A stretch of 64,000 nt of DNA from Bacillota bacterium (GTDB lineage: Bacteria > Bacillota > Clostridia > Tissierellales > Gottschalkiaceae). Under the pieces are notes generated by a model. It was not told the origin of the DNA. It saw nothing but the letters and a program-made list of their open reading frames with translations, and ran no database searches. Every line of letters begins with the position of its first letter. The first letter of the stretch is position 1. Both the position numbers and the translations under genes were made by a program. Positions 35,598 to 44,915 of the stretch are shown in pieces. Location of the stretch: NCBI GenBank assembly GCA_023420895.1, contig JAEZUY010000021.1, positions 72,554 to 136,553 of the forward strand, read 5' to 3'.

Positions 35598-35618
35598 ATC
35601 GTTCAATATATGAACGAT
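35598..35618 (-). promoter_or_regulatory. Palindrome upstream of the SLH protease gene
   Basis: ATCGTTCA-atata-TGAACGAT, a perfect 8-bp inverted repeat with a 5-base spacer, about 50 bases before the start codon. Looks like a dimeric repressor operator; the regulator is unknown. Confidence 0.5.
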
Positions 35619-35777
35619 TGTATCATTTTTGTAACTTATGAATTTTCTTAGTGAAATGCACTTGTTCTCAATTTTGAATTAATTTCTGATTCTTTCAGTT
35701 TAATCATGTTTCTTCTCATAAACTTGCATAATTTATGACTGTATTGTATAATGGATTCTGGTAAAATAAAATATAAA

Positions 35778-35860
35778 ATTTGCTAGGGGAGCTTTATGCT
35801 GAGAGGAGAATCCGACCCTTTGAACCTGATTCAGTTAGGACTGACGTAGGGAAGCTTAAA
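35778..35860 (+). ncRNA. TPP (thiamine pyrophosphate) riboswitch
   Basis: Contains the conserved THI-element pieces in order: GGGGAGC, TGCTGAGAGG, ACCCTTTGAACCTGAT and CGTAGGGAAGC. GCT and AGC at the ends form P1. It lies upstream of thiT with a terminator between them, so TPP binding should favour termination and shut off thiamine uptake when TPP is plentiful. Confidence 0.95.
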
Positions 35861-35897
35861 TCTGTAATAATTATATTAGAATATAAATCCTTAGCAG

Positions 35898-35928
35898 AAG
35901 GCTTCCTTTAAATAGGAAGCCTTTTTTA
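35898..35928 (+). terminator. Riboswitch-controlled terminator before thiT
   Basis: AAGGCTTCCT-ttaaat-AGGAAGCCTT followed by a T-run. It lies between the TPP riboswitch and the thiT start, the expected expression platform. Confidence 0.88.
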
Positions 35929-35963
35929 TTTTATCTGAATATTTTAATTCAGGAGGTGTTTCT

Positions 35964-36524
35964 TTGGAAAGAAGAGACAATAAAACTAATTTTCTTGTAA
36001 ATGCCGGGCTGATGATAGCTATAGCCACCGTCCTGAGCTATATAGTAATAGTTCAGATGCCTCAGGGAGGAACTGTAACAGCGGCGAGCATGGTTCCTAT
36101 CTTTCTAATCGCTTATAAATACGGATTTAAAAGAGGAGTCATGACAGGAGTAGTCTATGGAGTTCTTCAGGCTGTACTTCAGGCTTCCGCAGTAGTTCAC
36201 CCTGTTCAGCTGCTGTTAGACTATCCGATAGCTTTCGGATTTCTGGGTATTGCCGGAATATTCTCTCCTAAAATCCTGGACAGAAGTCTCGGAAAAGGAA
36301 AGAAAACAGGATATATAGCTGCAGGAACGCTTATAGGTGTTCTAGGAAGATTTATATGCCATATACTCTCAGGAGCTATTTTCTTCAAAGAATATGCAGG
36401 TCTTGAGAATCCATGGATATATTCAGCTGTTTATAATCTGTCCTATCTTTTACCGGAATTCATAATAACAGTAATTGTCACAGTGCTGCTTTTAAGCACA
36501 TTCGAAAGATTCCTGTACAAATAG
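35964..36524 (+). CDS. thiT: Thiamine ECF transporter S component ThiT
   Basis: 186 aa, six hydrophobic helices. MPQGGTVTAASMVPIFLIA and VHPVQLLLDYPIAFG are the ThiT (YuaJ) signatures that form the thiamine pocket. It needs the shared EcfA/EcfA'/EcfT module, which is not in the window. The initiation codon is TTG 35964 with AGGAGGTG upstream. Control by the TPP riboswitch directly supports thiamine as substrate. Confidence 0.95.
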   Translation: MERRDNKTNFLVNAGLMIAIATVLSYIVIVQMPQGGTVTAASMVPIFLIAYKYGFKRGVMTGVVYGVLQAVLQASAVVHPVQLLLDYPIAFGFLGIAGIFSPKILDRSLGKGKKTGYIAAGTLIGVLGRFICHILSGAIFFKEYAGLENPWIYSAVYNLSYLLPEFIITVIVTVLLLSTFERFLYK

Positions 36525-36564
36525 ACAGACGGATTAAATATAAAAATATAAAAACAAATAATCT

Positions 36565-36603
36565 AAAAAGAGACCGTGAAATTTAATTTCCGGTCTCTTT
36601 TTT
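36565..36603 (+). terminator. Terminator of thiT
   Basis: AAAAAGAGACCG pairs with CGGTCTCTTTTT around an A/T loop, with a T-run on the plus strand. Confidence 0.87.
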
Positions 36604-36710
36604 GCCTCTGTTTTTTACATATTTTGAGAAATCTTAATAGCATATGCTATAATTAAATAAATATTTAAAATTTCTTTAAATTAAAAATTATTTTCAGAAA
36701 GGAGGATAAT

Positions 36711-37661
36711 ATGCCTGAAACTAATAAAATTTTAGAAGAAGCAGGACAGCCGAGCTATGAAGAACTGGTTAAAAAGATTGAAGAGCTTGAAGCGGAAGCA
36801 ACTACAGGATTTCCGACTCTGAAAAATGCCCTTTCAGAAACACTTCCTAATCTTTTAAATTTTCTAATCGGCGTTCTAATCGCAATAGTCCTCATATTCT
36901 TAGGATATCAGCTCATAAAACTGATTCTCAAAGGTATGAACGCCTTTATGGAAAGAAGAAAGATGAGAGGAAGCGTAAAATACGTAATAACCGTAGTTTC
37001 TAAAACGATTATGACCCTGTTTCTAGTTCTGTCAGTTGCCAGAATTGTAGGGGTTAAAACGGCTTCATTCGTAGCGCTTCTCGGTTCATTCGGTATCGCT
37101 CTGGGCCTTGCGCTTAAAGGAAGCCTTTCCGATATGGCGGCAGGACTTTTAATACTCTTTCTCCAGCCTATAAGAGTCGGAAATATAGTTTATATAGACA
37201 ATCTGGACAGTCCCAGACTCAGGGTAAAACAGATCCGCTTATTTCAGACTGTATTCAGAGATGTCAACAATTTCGAGCATATAGTGCCTAACGGAGAAAT
37301 CATTTCTAATAAAGTAATAAATCTGTCGAAGAGCAAATATATAAGAATCGAAATAGTCACTGCGATAGCTTACGATTCCAATATAGAAAAAGCGCGTGAA
37401 ATAATGATGGATGTATTTAAAAATGAGGAAAAAATAATCGACTCAAAAGAACCGAGTGTAATAATCAGAAACCTCGGCGAAAGCGGAATAGAAATAGTCG
37501 GAAGAATCTGGGTGAAACCGAACGACTATCTCGATGTTAAATTCAGAATGCTTGAAGAGGTTAAAAAGAAATTTGATGAAAACGGAGTAGTAATTCCATT
37601 CTCTCAAATCGATATATTTATCAAAAATCTTGAGAAAGAAAAAATAGCTGAAGGGCAGTAG
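36711..37661 (+). CDS. Small-conductance mechanosensitive channel (MscS family)
   Basis: 316 aa. A charged N terminus (about 1-45), hydrophobic helices at about 46-72 and 88-110, then the pore helix rich in Gly/Ala (FGIALGLALKGSLSDMAAG near 133-151) and the MscS beta domain (PIRVGNIVYI and following). The C-terminal alpha/beta vestibule is present. Start ATG behind GGAGG. It acts as an emergency valve in hypo-osmotic shock (family knowledge). Confidence 0.94.
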   Translation: MPETNKILEEAGQPSYEELVKKIEELEAEATTGFPTLKNALSETLPNLLNFLIGVLIAIVLIFLGYQLIKLILKGMNAFMERRKMRGSVKYVITVVSKTIMTLFLVLSVARIVGVKTASFVALLGSFGIALGLALKGSLSDMAAGLLILFLQPIRVGNIVYIDNLDSPRLRVKQIRLFQTVFRDVNNFEHIVPNGEIISNKVINLSKSKYIRIEIVTAIAYDSNIEKAREIMMDVFKNEEKIIDSKEPSVIIRNLGESGIEIVGRIWVKPNDYLDVKFRMLEEVKKKFDENGVVIPFSQIDIFIKNLEKEKIAEGQ

Positions 37662-37748
37662 AAATCTTTATTTCAGCCCTTCTGCTCTTCGTCATAAATG
37701 TTGTAAATTCCTCTGCCCTGTGTTACACTTATTTAGTAAATTTAGCAA

Positions 37749-37766
37749 ACTGAACACCCGTTCAGT
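37749..37766 (+). promoter_or_regulatory. TetR-type operator-like palindrome upstream of the SLH lipoprotein gene
   Basis: ACTGAAC-accc-GTTCAGT, a perfect 7-bp inverted repeat with a 4-base spacer, 47 bases before the start and just after a possible promoter (TTGTAA-17-TACACT). A second small hairpin (CATTC/GAATG) follows directly. Confidence 0.5.
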
Positions 37767-37812
37767 CATTCTGAAAAAGAATGTCCGATTTAACCTTTTT
37801 TGGAGGTAAGAT

Positions 37813-39189
37813 ATGAAAATCAGAAAAATTATAACTATAAATTTAATACTCGTTCTGCTCACGGGATGTGTTAACAGCAGAACTATAAGCGAAGTTCCTG
37901 AAAAACTGACAGGAATTTTTGAAGAGAAACACTGGGCCGAAGATTATATGAACAATCTCATAGATTCAGGAACTATGAGCGGATATCCGGACGGAAGCCT
38001 CGGACTCGATGATATAATAACGAGAGAAGAAGCCGCTTCTATTCTGTATAATCTCACAGGAGAGGTTGAACCGGTTTCAAGCCATTTCTCAGATCTCACT
38101 CCTGAAAACTGGTCATATAATGCGGTAAACAGTCTTAAAGAACAGGGAATAATCGGCGGATTTGAAGACGGAACTTTCAGACCTCATGAAGAAATAAACA
38201 GAGCTGAATTCTGCTGGATGATTTACAGTTTCCTTGTGAAAAAAGGACTCAGTCCGGATATCGAATACGTTGAATATCCGGATACTGAAGGACTTCCTGC
38301 CGCACAGGCGATAGGAGTTCTGTCAAACCTGAATATAGTCAGCGGATACGATGACGGGACTTTCAAGCCTTATAATCCTGTTACCAGAGGAGAGGCTGCG
38401 AAAATCATAAGCACTCTGAAAAACTTCGTATATTCTATGGAAGATTCCAGTGATAAAAACGAAGGCAAACTCGATATTCAAAGTGCTCTGAACAGAGGAT
38501 TTTCAGAATTCGACTCTATATTCTCTTTCAAATACAATGGAAATATCACTCCTCAGGATGTGGTAGACGTGTATAAAGAAAACTTCTTCGGAACTTATTT
38601 TGAAGGAGTAATATCAAATCTTGGAGTCGAAGTGAGATCTAAAGGGAAGAAATCGAATGTATATGTAAAAACTAAGTATCTCCATACTAAGGAACAGGAA
38701 GCCGAGCTCACAAATTATGTGAGAACTACAGCGGCTCAGATAGCTGCGGCTAATGCGACAGACTACGATAAAATAAAAGCCGCTCACGATTTAATAGTGG
38801 AAACTGCAAAATATCATGAAGGAAGCGAAGAGAGTCTAAGCTCAACAGGTGTGAGCGTGCATTCTCCTTATTCTATAATATCTTCCGGAGAGGGAGTCTG
38901 TCAGGCCTATGCGCTTCTCAACTACAGAATTCTTCTTGAAATGGGATATAATGTGCTTTACGTTACAGGAGACGCTCATAACAGAAGCTACAGCGGTCCT
39001 CACGCATGGAATCTCGTTCAGTTAGGCGGAAACTGGTACCATATCGACCCTACATGGGACGATCCTATACCTGATATTTTCAACAGAGTGAGCTACGACT
39101 ACTTCCTGCTCACAGATGCTGAAATGAGCAAAGACCATAACTGGGACACTAACGCTTATCCGAATGCGCTGACTCCGATGGACCATTAA
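37813..39189 (+). CDS. SLH-domain lipoprotein with a transglutaminase-like domain
   Basis: 458 aa. Lipoprotein signal with LLTGC (Cys at 19). Three SLH domains at about 37-80, 96-142 and 154-200, then a linker and a transglutaminase-like core with C363 (GVCQAYA), H397 (GPHAWN) and D412 (HIDPTWDD), all catalytic residues present. Such domains act as proteases or cross-linkers. Lipid anchoring plus wall-binding SLH domains on one chain is unusual and would tether membrane and wall. Start ATG behind GGAGG; alone in its transcript. Confidence 0.92.
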   Translation: MKIRKIITINLILVLLTGCVNSRTISEVPEKLTGIFEEKHWAEDYMNNLIDSGTMSGYPDGSLGLDDIITREEAASILYNLTGEVEPVSSHFSDLTPENWSYNAVNSLKEQGIIGGFEDGTFRPHEEINRAEFCWMIYSFLVKKGLSPDIEYVEYPDTEGLPAAQAIGVLSNLNIVSGYDDGTFKPYNPVTRGEAAKIISTLKNFVYSMEDSSDKNEGKLDIQSALNRGFSEFDSIFSFKYNGNITPQDVVDVYKENFFGTYFEGVISNLGVEVRSKGKKSNVYVKTKYLHTKEQEAELTNYVRTTAAQIAAANATDYDKIKAAHDLIVETAKYHEGSEESLSSTGVSVHSPYSIISSGEGVCQAYALLNYRILLEMGYNVLYVTGDAHNRSYSGPHAWNLVQLGGNWYHIDPTWDDPIPDIFNRVSYDYFLLTDAEMSKDHNWDTNAYPNALTPMDH

Positions 39190-39226
39190 AAAACAGAATA
39201 TATACAGCATAATAAAAACTTATAAA

Positions 39227-39271
39227 AAAAGATGCAGACGATTTAGAAATTTCTAAAAATCTGCATCTTTT
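39227..39271. terminator. Bidirectional terminator between convergent genes
   Basis: AAAAGATGCAGA pairs with TCTGCATCTTTT; the T-run on the plus strand and the A-run on the other side serve the SLH lipoprotein gene and smc. Confidence 0.87.
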
Positions 39272-39320
39272 CTTTTTTAATATTTAAAATTTTATCAGAA
39301 TTTTCTCATATTCCAATTTT

Positions 39321-42300
39321 CTATTCATCATATTCACTTAAATCTACAGAAATGAGCTCACTTACTCCGCTGTCCTGCATAGTCACTCCATATATAGTGT
39401 CTGCAGCTTCCATAGTTCCCTTTCTGTGAGTTATAACTATGAACTGGCTCTCCTCGGAGAATTTCTTCAAGTATTCAGCATATCTGTAGACATTTGCTTC
39501 GTCAAGCGCGGCTTCTATCTCATCTAATATGCAGAATGGTGTAGGTTTAGTCTTCAGAATTGCAAACAGTATGGAAATAGCAGTAAGCGCTCTTTCTCCT
39601 CCTGAAAGAAGTGTCAGGTTCTGAAGTTTTTTTCCTGGAGGCTCCGCTATGACTTCTATTCCTGAATTCAGAATATCTTCCTCATCTTCAATAATTATGT
39701 CAGCTCTTCCTCCGCCGAAAAGTTCTCTAAATACAATCTTAAACTGCTCTCTTATCTCTTCAAATCTTTCCAGGAACTGCTGTTTCATCTTCGTATTCAT
39801 CTCTCTTATGACCACTTTAAGAGATTTTTCCCCTTCTACCAGGTCATCTCTCTGAGATGAAAGGAATTCAAATCTCTCTTTCACGGCTTTAAGCTCCTCT
39901 ATCGAATCGACATTCACATTTCCAAGCGCTTTTATCTTTTTCTTTAAGCTTCCCACTTCTCTTCTCAGAATACTGTTGTCAAGCCCCGACTTTTCAACAT
40001 TTTCTGCAAGCATTATGCTCATTTCATATTCTTCCCAGAGTCTGCTTCTTATAGAGCTCATATTCATATTGACTCTTTCAAGATCTATTCTCTCTTTACT
40101 CAGATTTTCCTGAACTTCGGAATGCTCACTTTCTCTCTTTCTTATATCCTCTTCACAGCCGTCAGCCGATTTCTTAAGCTCTTCTTTTATTCCGCTGAGT
40201 CTTTCGAGTTCCAATCTGTTTTTCTCTATATTCTCTTCAGTCTCTTTCAGGCTGTTCTTTTCTTCTTTAAGAGATCTTTCAAGATTTTCAGTTTCAGAAA
40301 TCAGCCCTGAAAGACGTCTCTTTTCATCTTCTATTCTCTTCTCAGTCTTTTCTCTTTCAGAATCATAATTCTTCAGACTGTTTTCCAGATTTTTGTGAGT
40401 TTCAGTTATTGAAGCAAATCCGACCTGAATCTCAACGAGCTCTCCATTGGCTTTGGAAAGCTCAGAATTGAGCCCAGTCAGAACTTCGGTCTCCTTTATG
40501 ACCTTATGGTCTTTTTCTCTGTTTTCTGATTCTATATCTTTTATCTGCCTGTCAATCTCTGATTTATCCCTGTCAATCTGAGCCTTTTCCTCTTTTATCG
40601 CTTCAAGCTCTTCGTAATATCCTTTTTTCTCAGAATCTATATTTCCATGGCTTGAAAGCAGATTGTTCAGACTGTTCTCAAGACTGTTCTTTTCCATCTG
40701 AATTCTGCTGTTCCCGCTTTTAAATTCAGAGATTTCGTTTTCAGAAATTCTCAGTTTTTCTTCTGTTTCTGAAAGTCTGTCTCTTTCTGAAATATATTCT
40801 TCTCTTATTTCTTTGAGCTTCTCTTCTAAATCATCTATCTGTCTAGTTCTCCCTAGAAGTGAAAGAGTATTTCCTCTGAAGCTTCCTCCAGTCATAGAGC
40901 CTCCCGGATTCATGACGTCTCCGTCCAGAGACACCATTTTAAAACTGTTTGAATACTTCTTCGAAACGGCCGTCATATTGTCCATATTGTCGGCTATAAT
41001 TACTCTTCCGAGTATATTCTCAAATATGTTTCTGTATCTTTCATCGTACTCTATAAGGTCTGAAGCTCTGCCTATTATTCCCTTTTCATTCAGAATCATC
41101 TCTTTTCTGTCATTGAGATTTCTAGATCTTATATTGTCCAGAGGAAGAAAAGTTATTCTTCCCAGTTTGTTTCTCTTCAGAAAGTTTATAGATTCCTTGG
41201 CATATTCAGTATCCGATGTCACTATATTCTGAATCGCTCCTCCAAGAGCCACTTCTATAGCTTTCTCAAACTCCTTTTCAGTCTTTACAAGTTCAGCTAC
41301 TACGCCTTCTATTCCCGTATTTATATTGCTGTTTTTCACAGCATTTAAGAAGTTCTTCACTCCCTTGTAGTATCCTTCATAGTCGTCTTTCATCTCTTTT
41401 AGAATTCTGAGACTCGACTTGTCCTTTTCATGCTGAATCTTAAGGCCTTCCATCTTTCTTTTGAGATTTTCGCTCTCCGTCTTCAGCTTTCCTAATTCAT
41501 TTTCTTTTCCCTTTATAAGAGAATCAGATTTTTCAAGCTCTTCAGATGCCTTTCTGAATTTCTCTTCAGCCTCTTTTATCTGTTCAGAAGCCGTTCTGTC
41601 CTTTTCATCTATATTTTCTAATGCAGAATTTATCTGCTTCTCTCTTCTCTCATAGTTCTCATAATTTGACTCTATACCGCTCTTTCTTATCTTCAGATTC
41701 GATATTTTATTGAGATTGTCTATATTTTCTCCTTTGAGTTTCTCTATATACTCTTCAGAAGATCTGACTTTCTCTTTAATTCCGTCAATATTGGCATTCT
41801 TCTCTTCTAATATGCTTTCTTTCTTCTTGAGCTGCTCTTCAATATCTTCAAATTCAGCTTTGGCATTTTTCTCCTTTTCAGAGAGCTCTTCTAAGTCATT
41901 TCCAAGATTTTCTATTTCGGAACTTATTCTCTTATTTTCAGAACTGTTAAATTCAATTCTGCCCTCTTTCAGACTTATACTTCCTCTTATCTTCTCTTTA
42001 TCGCTTACAAGTCTGTATCTCTCTTCATTCGTTTCCGAATACTCATTTTCATTTTTTTCCTGTCTCTCCTGAATATCCTGAAGATGGTCTTCAAATTCAC
42101 TCTTTTCTCTTTCAAGAACCGATATTCTTTCTTCAAACTTCTTTACAGATTCTTCATGAGTTTTCTTCTTCTCCTTATACTCTTTAAGCTCATTTGAAAG
42201 AAGCTCTATCTCGTAATTCTTCAGACTTTCAGAAAGATTCACATATTTCTCCGCTTTTTCAGCCTGTTCCTCAAGAGGCTCTATCTGGCCTTCAATTTCA

Positions 42301-42887
42301 CTTATTATATCTTCTATTCTCACCAGATTTTCTCTAGTCTTTTCAAGTTTTCTTTCAGACTCTATCTTTCTAGTCTTGTATTTGACGATTCCTGCCGCTT
42401 CTTCAAAGATATTTCTCCTGTCTTCCGATTTTGAGCTCAGAATTTCATCTATCTTTCCCTGGCTTATTATAGAATATCCGTCTTTTCCTACACCTGTGTC
42501 CATGAAGACTTCTCTTATATCTTTAAGTCTTGCGACCTTTTTGTTTATATAGTACTCGCTCTCTCCCGTTCTGAACACCCTTCTGGTTATCACTATCTCC
42601 TTGTAGTCGAGTCCGAATATTCCGGACTCATTGTTCAGAACCAGACTCACTTCTGCAAAGCCTAGAGGATTTCTTTCTTCCGTTCCTGAAAATATTACAT
42701 CCTCCATCTTATCTCCTCTTAAAGTCTTTGCACTCTGTTCTCCGAGAACCCATCTAACCGCATCAGAGATATTGCTCTTTCCCGATCCGTTAGGTCCTAC
42801 GACTGCAGTTATTCCCTCTTCAAATTTAACGACAGTCTTATTCGCAAAAGATTTAAATCCCTGAAGCTCAAGTCTCTTTAAGTACAA
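39321..42887 (-). CDS. smc: Chromosome segregation protein SMC
   Basis: 1188 aa, standard length. Walker A GPNGSGKSNISDA at 31-43, two long coiled coils of Glu/Lys/Leu-rich sequence around a hinge (about 500-660, with GDVMNPGGSMTGGS), the ABC signature LSGGERALTA and Walker B FCILDEIEAALDEANV near the end. Condenses chromosomes with ScpA and ScpB, which are elsewhere. Last gene of the rnc operon. Confidence 0.98.
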   Translation of the reverse strand: MYLKRLELQGFKSFANKTVVKFEEGITAVVGPNGSGKSNISDAVRWVLGEQSAKTLRGDKMEDVIFSGTEERNPLGFAEVSLVLNNESGIFGLDYKEIVITRRVFRTGESEYYINKKVARLKDIREVFMDTGVGKDGYSIISQGKIDEILSSKSEDRRNIFEEAAGIVKYKTRKIESERKLEKTRENLVRIEDIISEIEGQIEPLEEQAEKAEKYVNLSESLKNYEIELLSNELKEYKEKKKTHEESVKKFEERISVLEREKSEFEDHLQDIQERQEKNENEYSETNEERYRLVSDKEKIRGSISLKEGRIEFNSSENKRISSEIENLGNDLEELSEKEKNAKAEFEDIEEQLKKKESILEEKNANIDGIKEKVRSSEEYIEKLKGENIDNLNKISNLKIRKSGIESNYENYERREKQINSALENIDEKDRTASEQIKEAEEKFRKASEELEKSDSLIKGKENELGKLKTESENLKRKMEGLKIQHEKDKSSLRILKEMKDDYEGYYKGVKNFLNAVKNSNINTGIEGVVAELVKTEKEFEKAIEVALGGAIQNIVTSDTEYAKESINFLKRNKLGRITFLPLDNIRSRNLNDRKEMILNEKGIIGRASDLIEYDERYRNIFENILGRVIIADNMDNMTAVSKKYSNSFKMVSLDGDVMNPGGSMTGGSFRGNTLSLLGRTRQIDDLEEKLKEIREEYISERDRLSETEEKLRISENEISEFKSGNSRIQMEKNSLENSLNNLLSSHGNIDSEKKGYYEELEAIKEEKAQIDRDKSEIDRQIKDIESENREKDHKVIKETEVLTGLNSELSKANGELVEIQVGFASITETHKNLENSLKNYDSEREKTEKRIEDEKRRLSGLISETENLERSLKEEKNSLKETEENIEKNRLELERLSGIKEELKKSADGCEEDIRKRESEHSEVQENLSKERIDLERVNMNMSSIRSRLWEEYEMSIMLAENVEKSGLDNSILRREVGSLKKKIKALGNVNVDSIEELKAVKERFEFLSSQRDDLVEGEKSLKVVIREMNTKMKQQFLERFEEIREQFKIVFRELFGGGRADIIIEDEEDILNSGIEVIAEPPGKKLQNLTLLSGGERALTAISILFAILKTKPTPFCILDEIEAALDEANVYRYAEYLKKFSEESQFIVITHRKGTMEAADTIYGVTMQDSGVSELISVDLSEYDE

Positions 42888-42925
42888 TTTTCCACCTCTA
42901 TTCAGTCATCTTTCTATACGCGTAT

Positions 42926-44026
42926 TTAATATTTCTCACTGTAGATTTTATCCAATGTGTCTTTAAAATCAGCCGTCTTCTCAAGGAATATCTTTCTGTC
43001 TCTTTCTGCAGACGCTTTTATCTTCCCTTTAAGGCTGCTGTTTCCTCTTATCTTTATATTCTTAAGACCGTATTTCTCTTTCAGTTTTTTAGAATTCTTT
43101 TTCTTCTGTCCCGAAAGATAAGATATGAATCTGTCTTCTATTTCGAATATTATATAGCTGTTCTCTATATTCTCTTTTCCCATTTCATCTAGTATCCTGT
43201 CTGCCGCATCATAATACATTTCCGATTCCACAAGCTGTCTGAATGCAGGATGAAACGGCCCTGCAACCACATCTCCGCCTTCAGTTATATTGTCGCTGGG
43301 CTGAAGTCCTATTCTTATAACCGTTATTCCGTTCTTTTCAAATTTATACAGTATCTTTTTTGCGAGATTCACACTGTCTTCTATGCTTATAGGTTCGTAT
43401 TTCCCGCTCAGATAGTCTCTTTCAAGTTCTGTTTCCTTTATTACAAGGGTCGGATAAATCCTCGCAATCGAAGGCTCAAGACTTATAAGCTCATCGGCAG
43501 TCTTAAGAGCCCTCTCTTCATTGTCTCCGGGAAGTCCGAGCATCATCTGAACACCTAGAGTGAATCCGTATTCTTTTATCAGCTCTGCCGCTTTAAATAC
43601 TGACTCTCTGTCGTGACCTCTATTGCTCTTTTTCAGAACCTCAGGATTGAGTGACTGAATTCCCAGCTCTATTATGTCGACTCCTCTTTCTTTTAGAATA
43701 TCGAGTCTTTCTGTATCTATATAGTCCGGTCTGGTAGAAAGTCTTATATTGTTCACAATTCCCTTTTTCTTATAAGAATATGCTGTATCCAGAAGAGCTT
43801 TCTGTATTTCCGTCTCTATTCCTGTAAAGCTTCCCCCGAAAAAAGCCACTTCGAGATTTCTGTTTTCCTCAGGAATAGTCTTGAGATACTCCTCAATCTT
43901 GTTTTTCACATCTTCAGGAGTCACGTCAGTGCTTATTCCTGTAATCTTTCTCTGATTGCAGAACACGCAGTCGTTAGGACATCCTATATGCGGAACGAAT
44001 ATAGGTATTATATAATTTAACTGCAT
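42926..44026 (-). CDS. Radical SAM protein, Elp3-like
   Basis: 366 aa. Cluster motif C16-x3-C20-x2-C23 in GCPNDCVFCNQRKITG, then EVAFFGGSFTGI, STRPDYID and ELGIQSLNPEVL. It resembles the radical SAM core of Elp3 but lacks the GNAT domain. It overlaps rnc by 10 bases and precedes smc, a conserved Clostridia arrangement. Substrate is unknown; tRNA modification is possible. Confidence 0.9.
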   Translation of the reverse strand: MQLNYIIPIFVPHIGCPNDCVFCNQRKITGISTDVTPEDVKNKIEEYLKTIPEENRNLEVAFFGGSFTGIETEIQKALLDTAYSYKKKGIVNNIRLSTRPDYIDTERLDILKERGVDIIELGIQSLNPEVLKKSNRGHDRESVFKAAELIKEYGFTLGVQMMLGLPGDNEERALKTADELISLEPSIARIYPTLVIKETELERDYLSGKYEPISIEDSVNLAKKILYKFEKNGITVIRIGLQPSDNITEGGDVVAGPFHPAFRQLVESEMYYDAADRILDEMGKENIENSYIIFEIEDRFISYLSGQKKKNSKKLKEKYGLKNIKIRGNSSLKGKIKASAERDRKIFLEKTADFKDTLDKIYSEKY

Positions 44027-44703
44027 AATTTCTCATATCCTTCCTTTGCCGCATTCTGTTCTGATTCCTTTTTATTTCTTCCTTCTCCTGTTCCCATAAG
44101 CTCCTCATCTATATACAGTTCCGTAGTAAACTTCTTGTCATGGTCAGGACCTTCCTCTTTAGCCAGAATATATTTTATCTCGTGTGATCTGTCTCTCTGA
44201 AGCACTTCCTGAAGCTTTGTCTTGTAGTCAACAAAAAGCTCCTTGCCTTTAACCGTATCCATAAGTATGTCTATTACCGTTCTGTCCAGAAAATTGTATG
44301 CTTCCTGAAGTCCTCCGTCCAGATATACAGCCCCTATAAGCGCTTCAAATGCATCGGCCAGATTCGAATTTCTGTCTCTTACTCCGCCTTTATTCTCCCC
44401 TTTTCCAAGATAGAGATGCTTGCCGAGATTTATTCTTCTCGCCGCAAGAGAAAGAGTCGATTCGCATACAACTATCGCTCTTATTCTCGTCATCTCTCCT
44501 TCTGTGAAATCTTCAAATCTTCTAAAAAGGTATTCTGAAACGATGAGACTTAAAACAGAGTCCCCCAGAAATTCAAGTCTCTCATTGAACTTTATATTTT
44601 CCTTTCTTTTTTCATTCGCATATGAACTGTGCGTAAGCGCAGTTTTAAGCAGGCTTATATCGCTAAACCTGTACCCGATTGTCTCCTGTATTTCATTTAA
44701 CAT
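44017..44703 (-). CDS. rnc: Ribonuclease III
   Basis: Cuts double-stranded RNA in rRNA and mRNA processing. 228 aa from ATG 44703, with GGGGGAT nine bases upstream; the ATG at 44718 lacks a site. Catalytic signature NERLEFLGDSVLSLIVSEYL near 36-55, and a C-terminal dsRNA-binding domain from about 155 (KTKLQEVLQRD...GEGRNKKESEQNAAKE). Its own promoter and a perfect leader stem suggest autoregulation (separate entries). Confidence 0.97.
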   Translation of the reverse strand: MLNEIQETIGYRFSDISLLKTALTHSSYANEKRKENIKFNERLEFLGDSVLSLIVSEYLFRRFEDFTEGEMTRIRAIVVCESTLSLAARRINLGKHLYLGKGENKGGVRDRNSNLADAFEALIGAVYLDGGLQEAYNFLDRTVIDILMDTVKGKELFVDYKTKLQEVLQRDRSHEIKYILAKEEGPDHDKKFTTELYIDEELMGTGEGRNKKESEQNAAKEGYEKLCS

Positions 44704-44728
44704 TATTTTATCCCCCATTCGTTCTAGC

Positions 44729-44773
44729 GCTATTTCAAAGTATTCCCAGCACTTTGAAACACTTTGAAATAGC
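44729..44773 (-). promoter_or_regulatory. Perfect 13-bp stem in the rnc leader
   Basis: GCTATTTCAAAGT (44729-44741) is exactly complementary to ACTTTGAAATAGC (44761-44773). The loop contains a further TTTCAAAGTG copy in tandem. It lies between the rnc promoter and the start codon, 25 bases before the ATG. Candidate RNase III cleavage site or protein operator. Confidence 0.55.
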
Positions 44774-44799
44774 TCCGGAATAATTTTTCCCGTATATTT

Positions 44800-44829
44800 A
44801 TTATATATCTTATTTTACTTACATTACAA
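44800..44829 (-). promoter_or_regulatory. Promoter of rnc
   Basis: Minus strand: -35 TTGTAA (44829-44824), 18-base spacer, -10 TATAAT (44805-44800), after the fabF terminator. Confidence 0.6.
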
Positions 44830-44868
44830 GCATAGCCGTCAAGCGGTCTGAAATAATCTGCAAAAAAT

Positions 44869-44896
44869 AAAACAGCAGAGCTCACTCTGCCGTTTT
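44869..44896 (-). terminator. Terminator of the fab operon
   Basis: Minus strand AAAACGGCAGAG-tgag-CTCTGCTGTTTT then TATTTTTT, 19 bases after the fabF stop. Confidence 0.85.
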
Positions 44897-44915
44897 AAAA
44901 TAAAGTTTTTTAACT

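Noticed and set aside
37650..37682. Hairpin GAAGGGC/GCCCTTC over the mscS stop as a terminator
   Set aside because: The stem is perfect but the following sequence has no T-tract, so I do not list it as a terminator.
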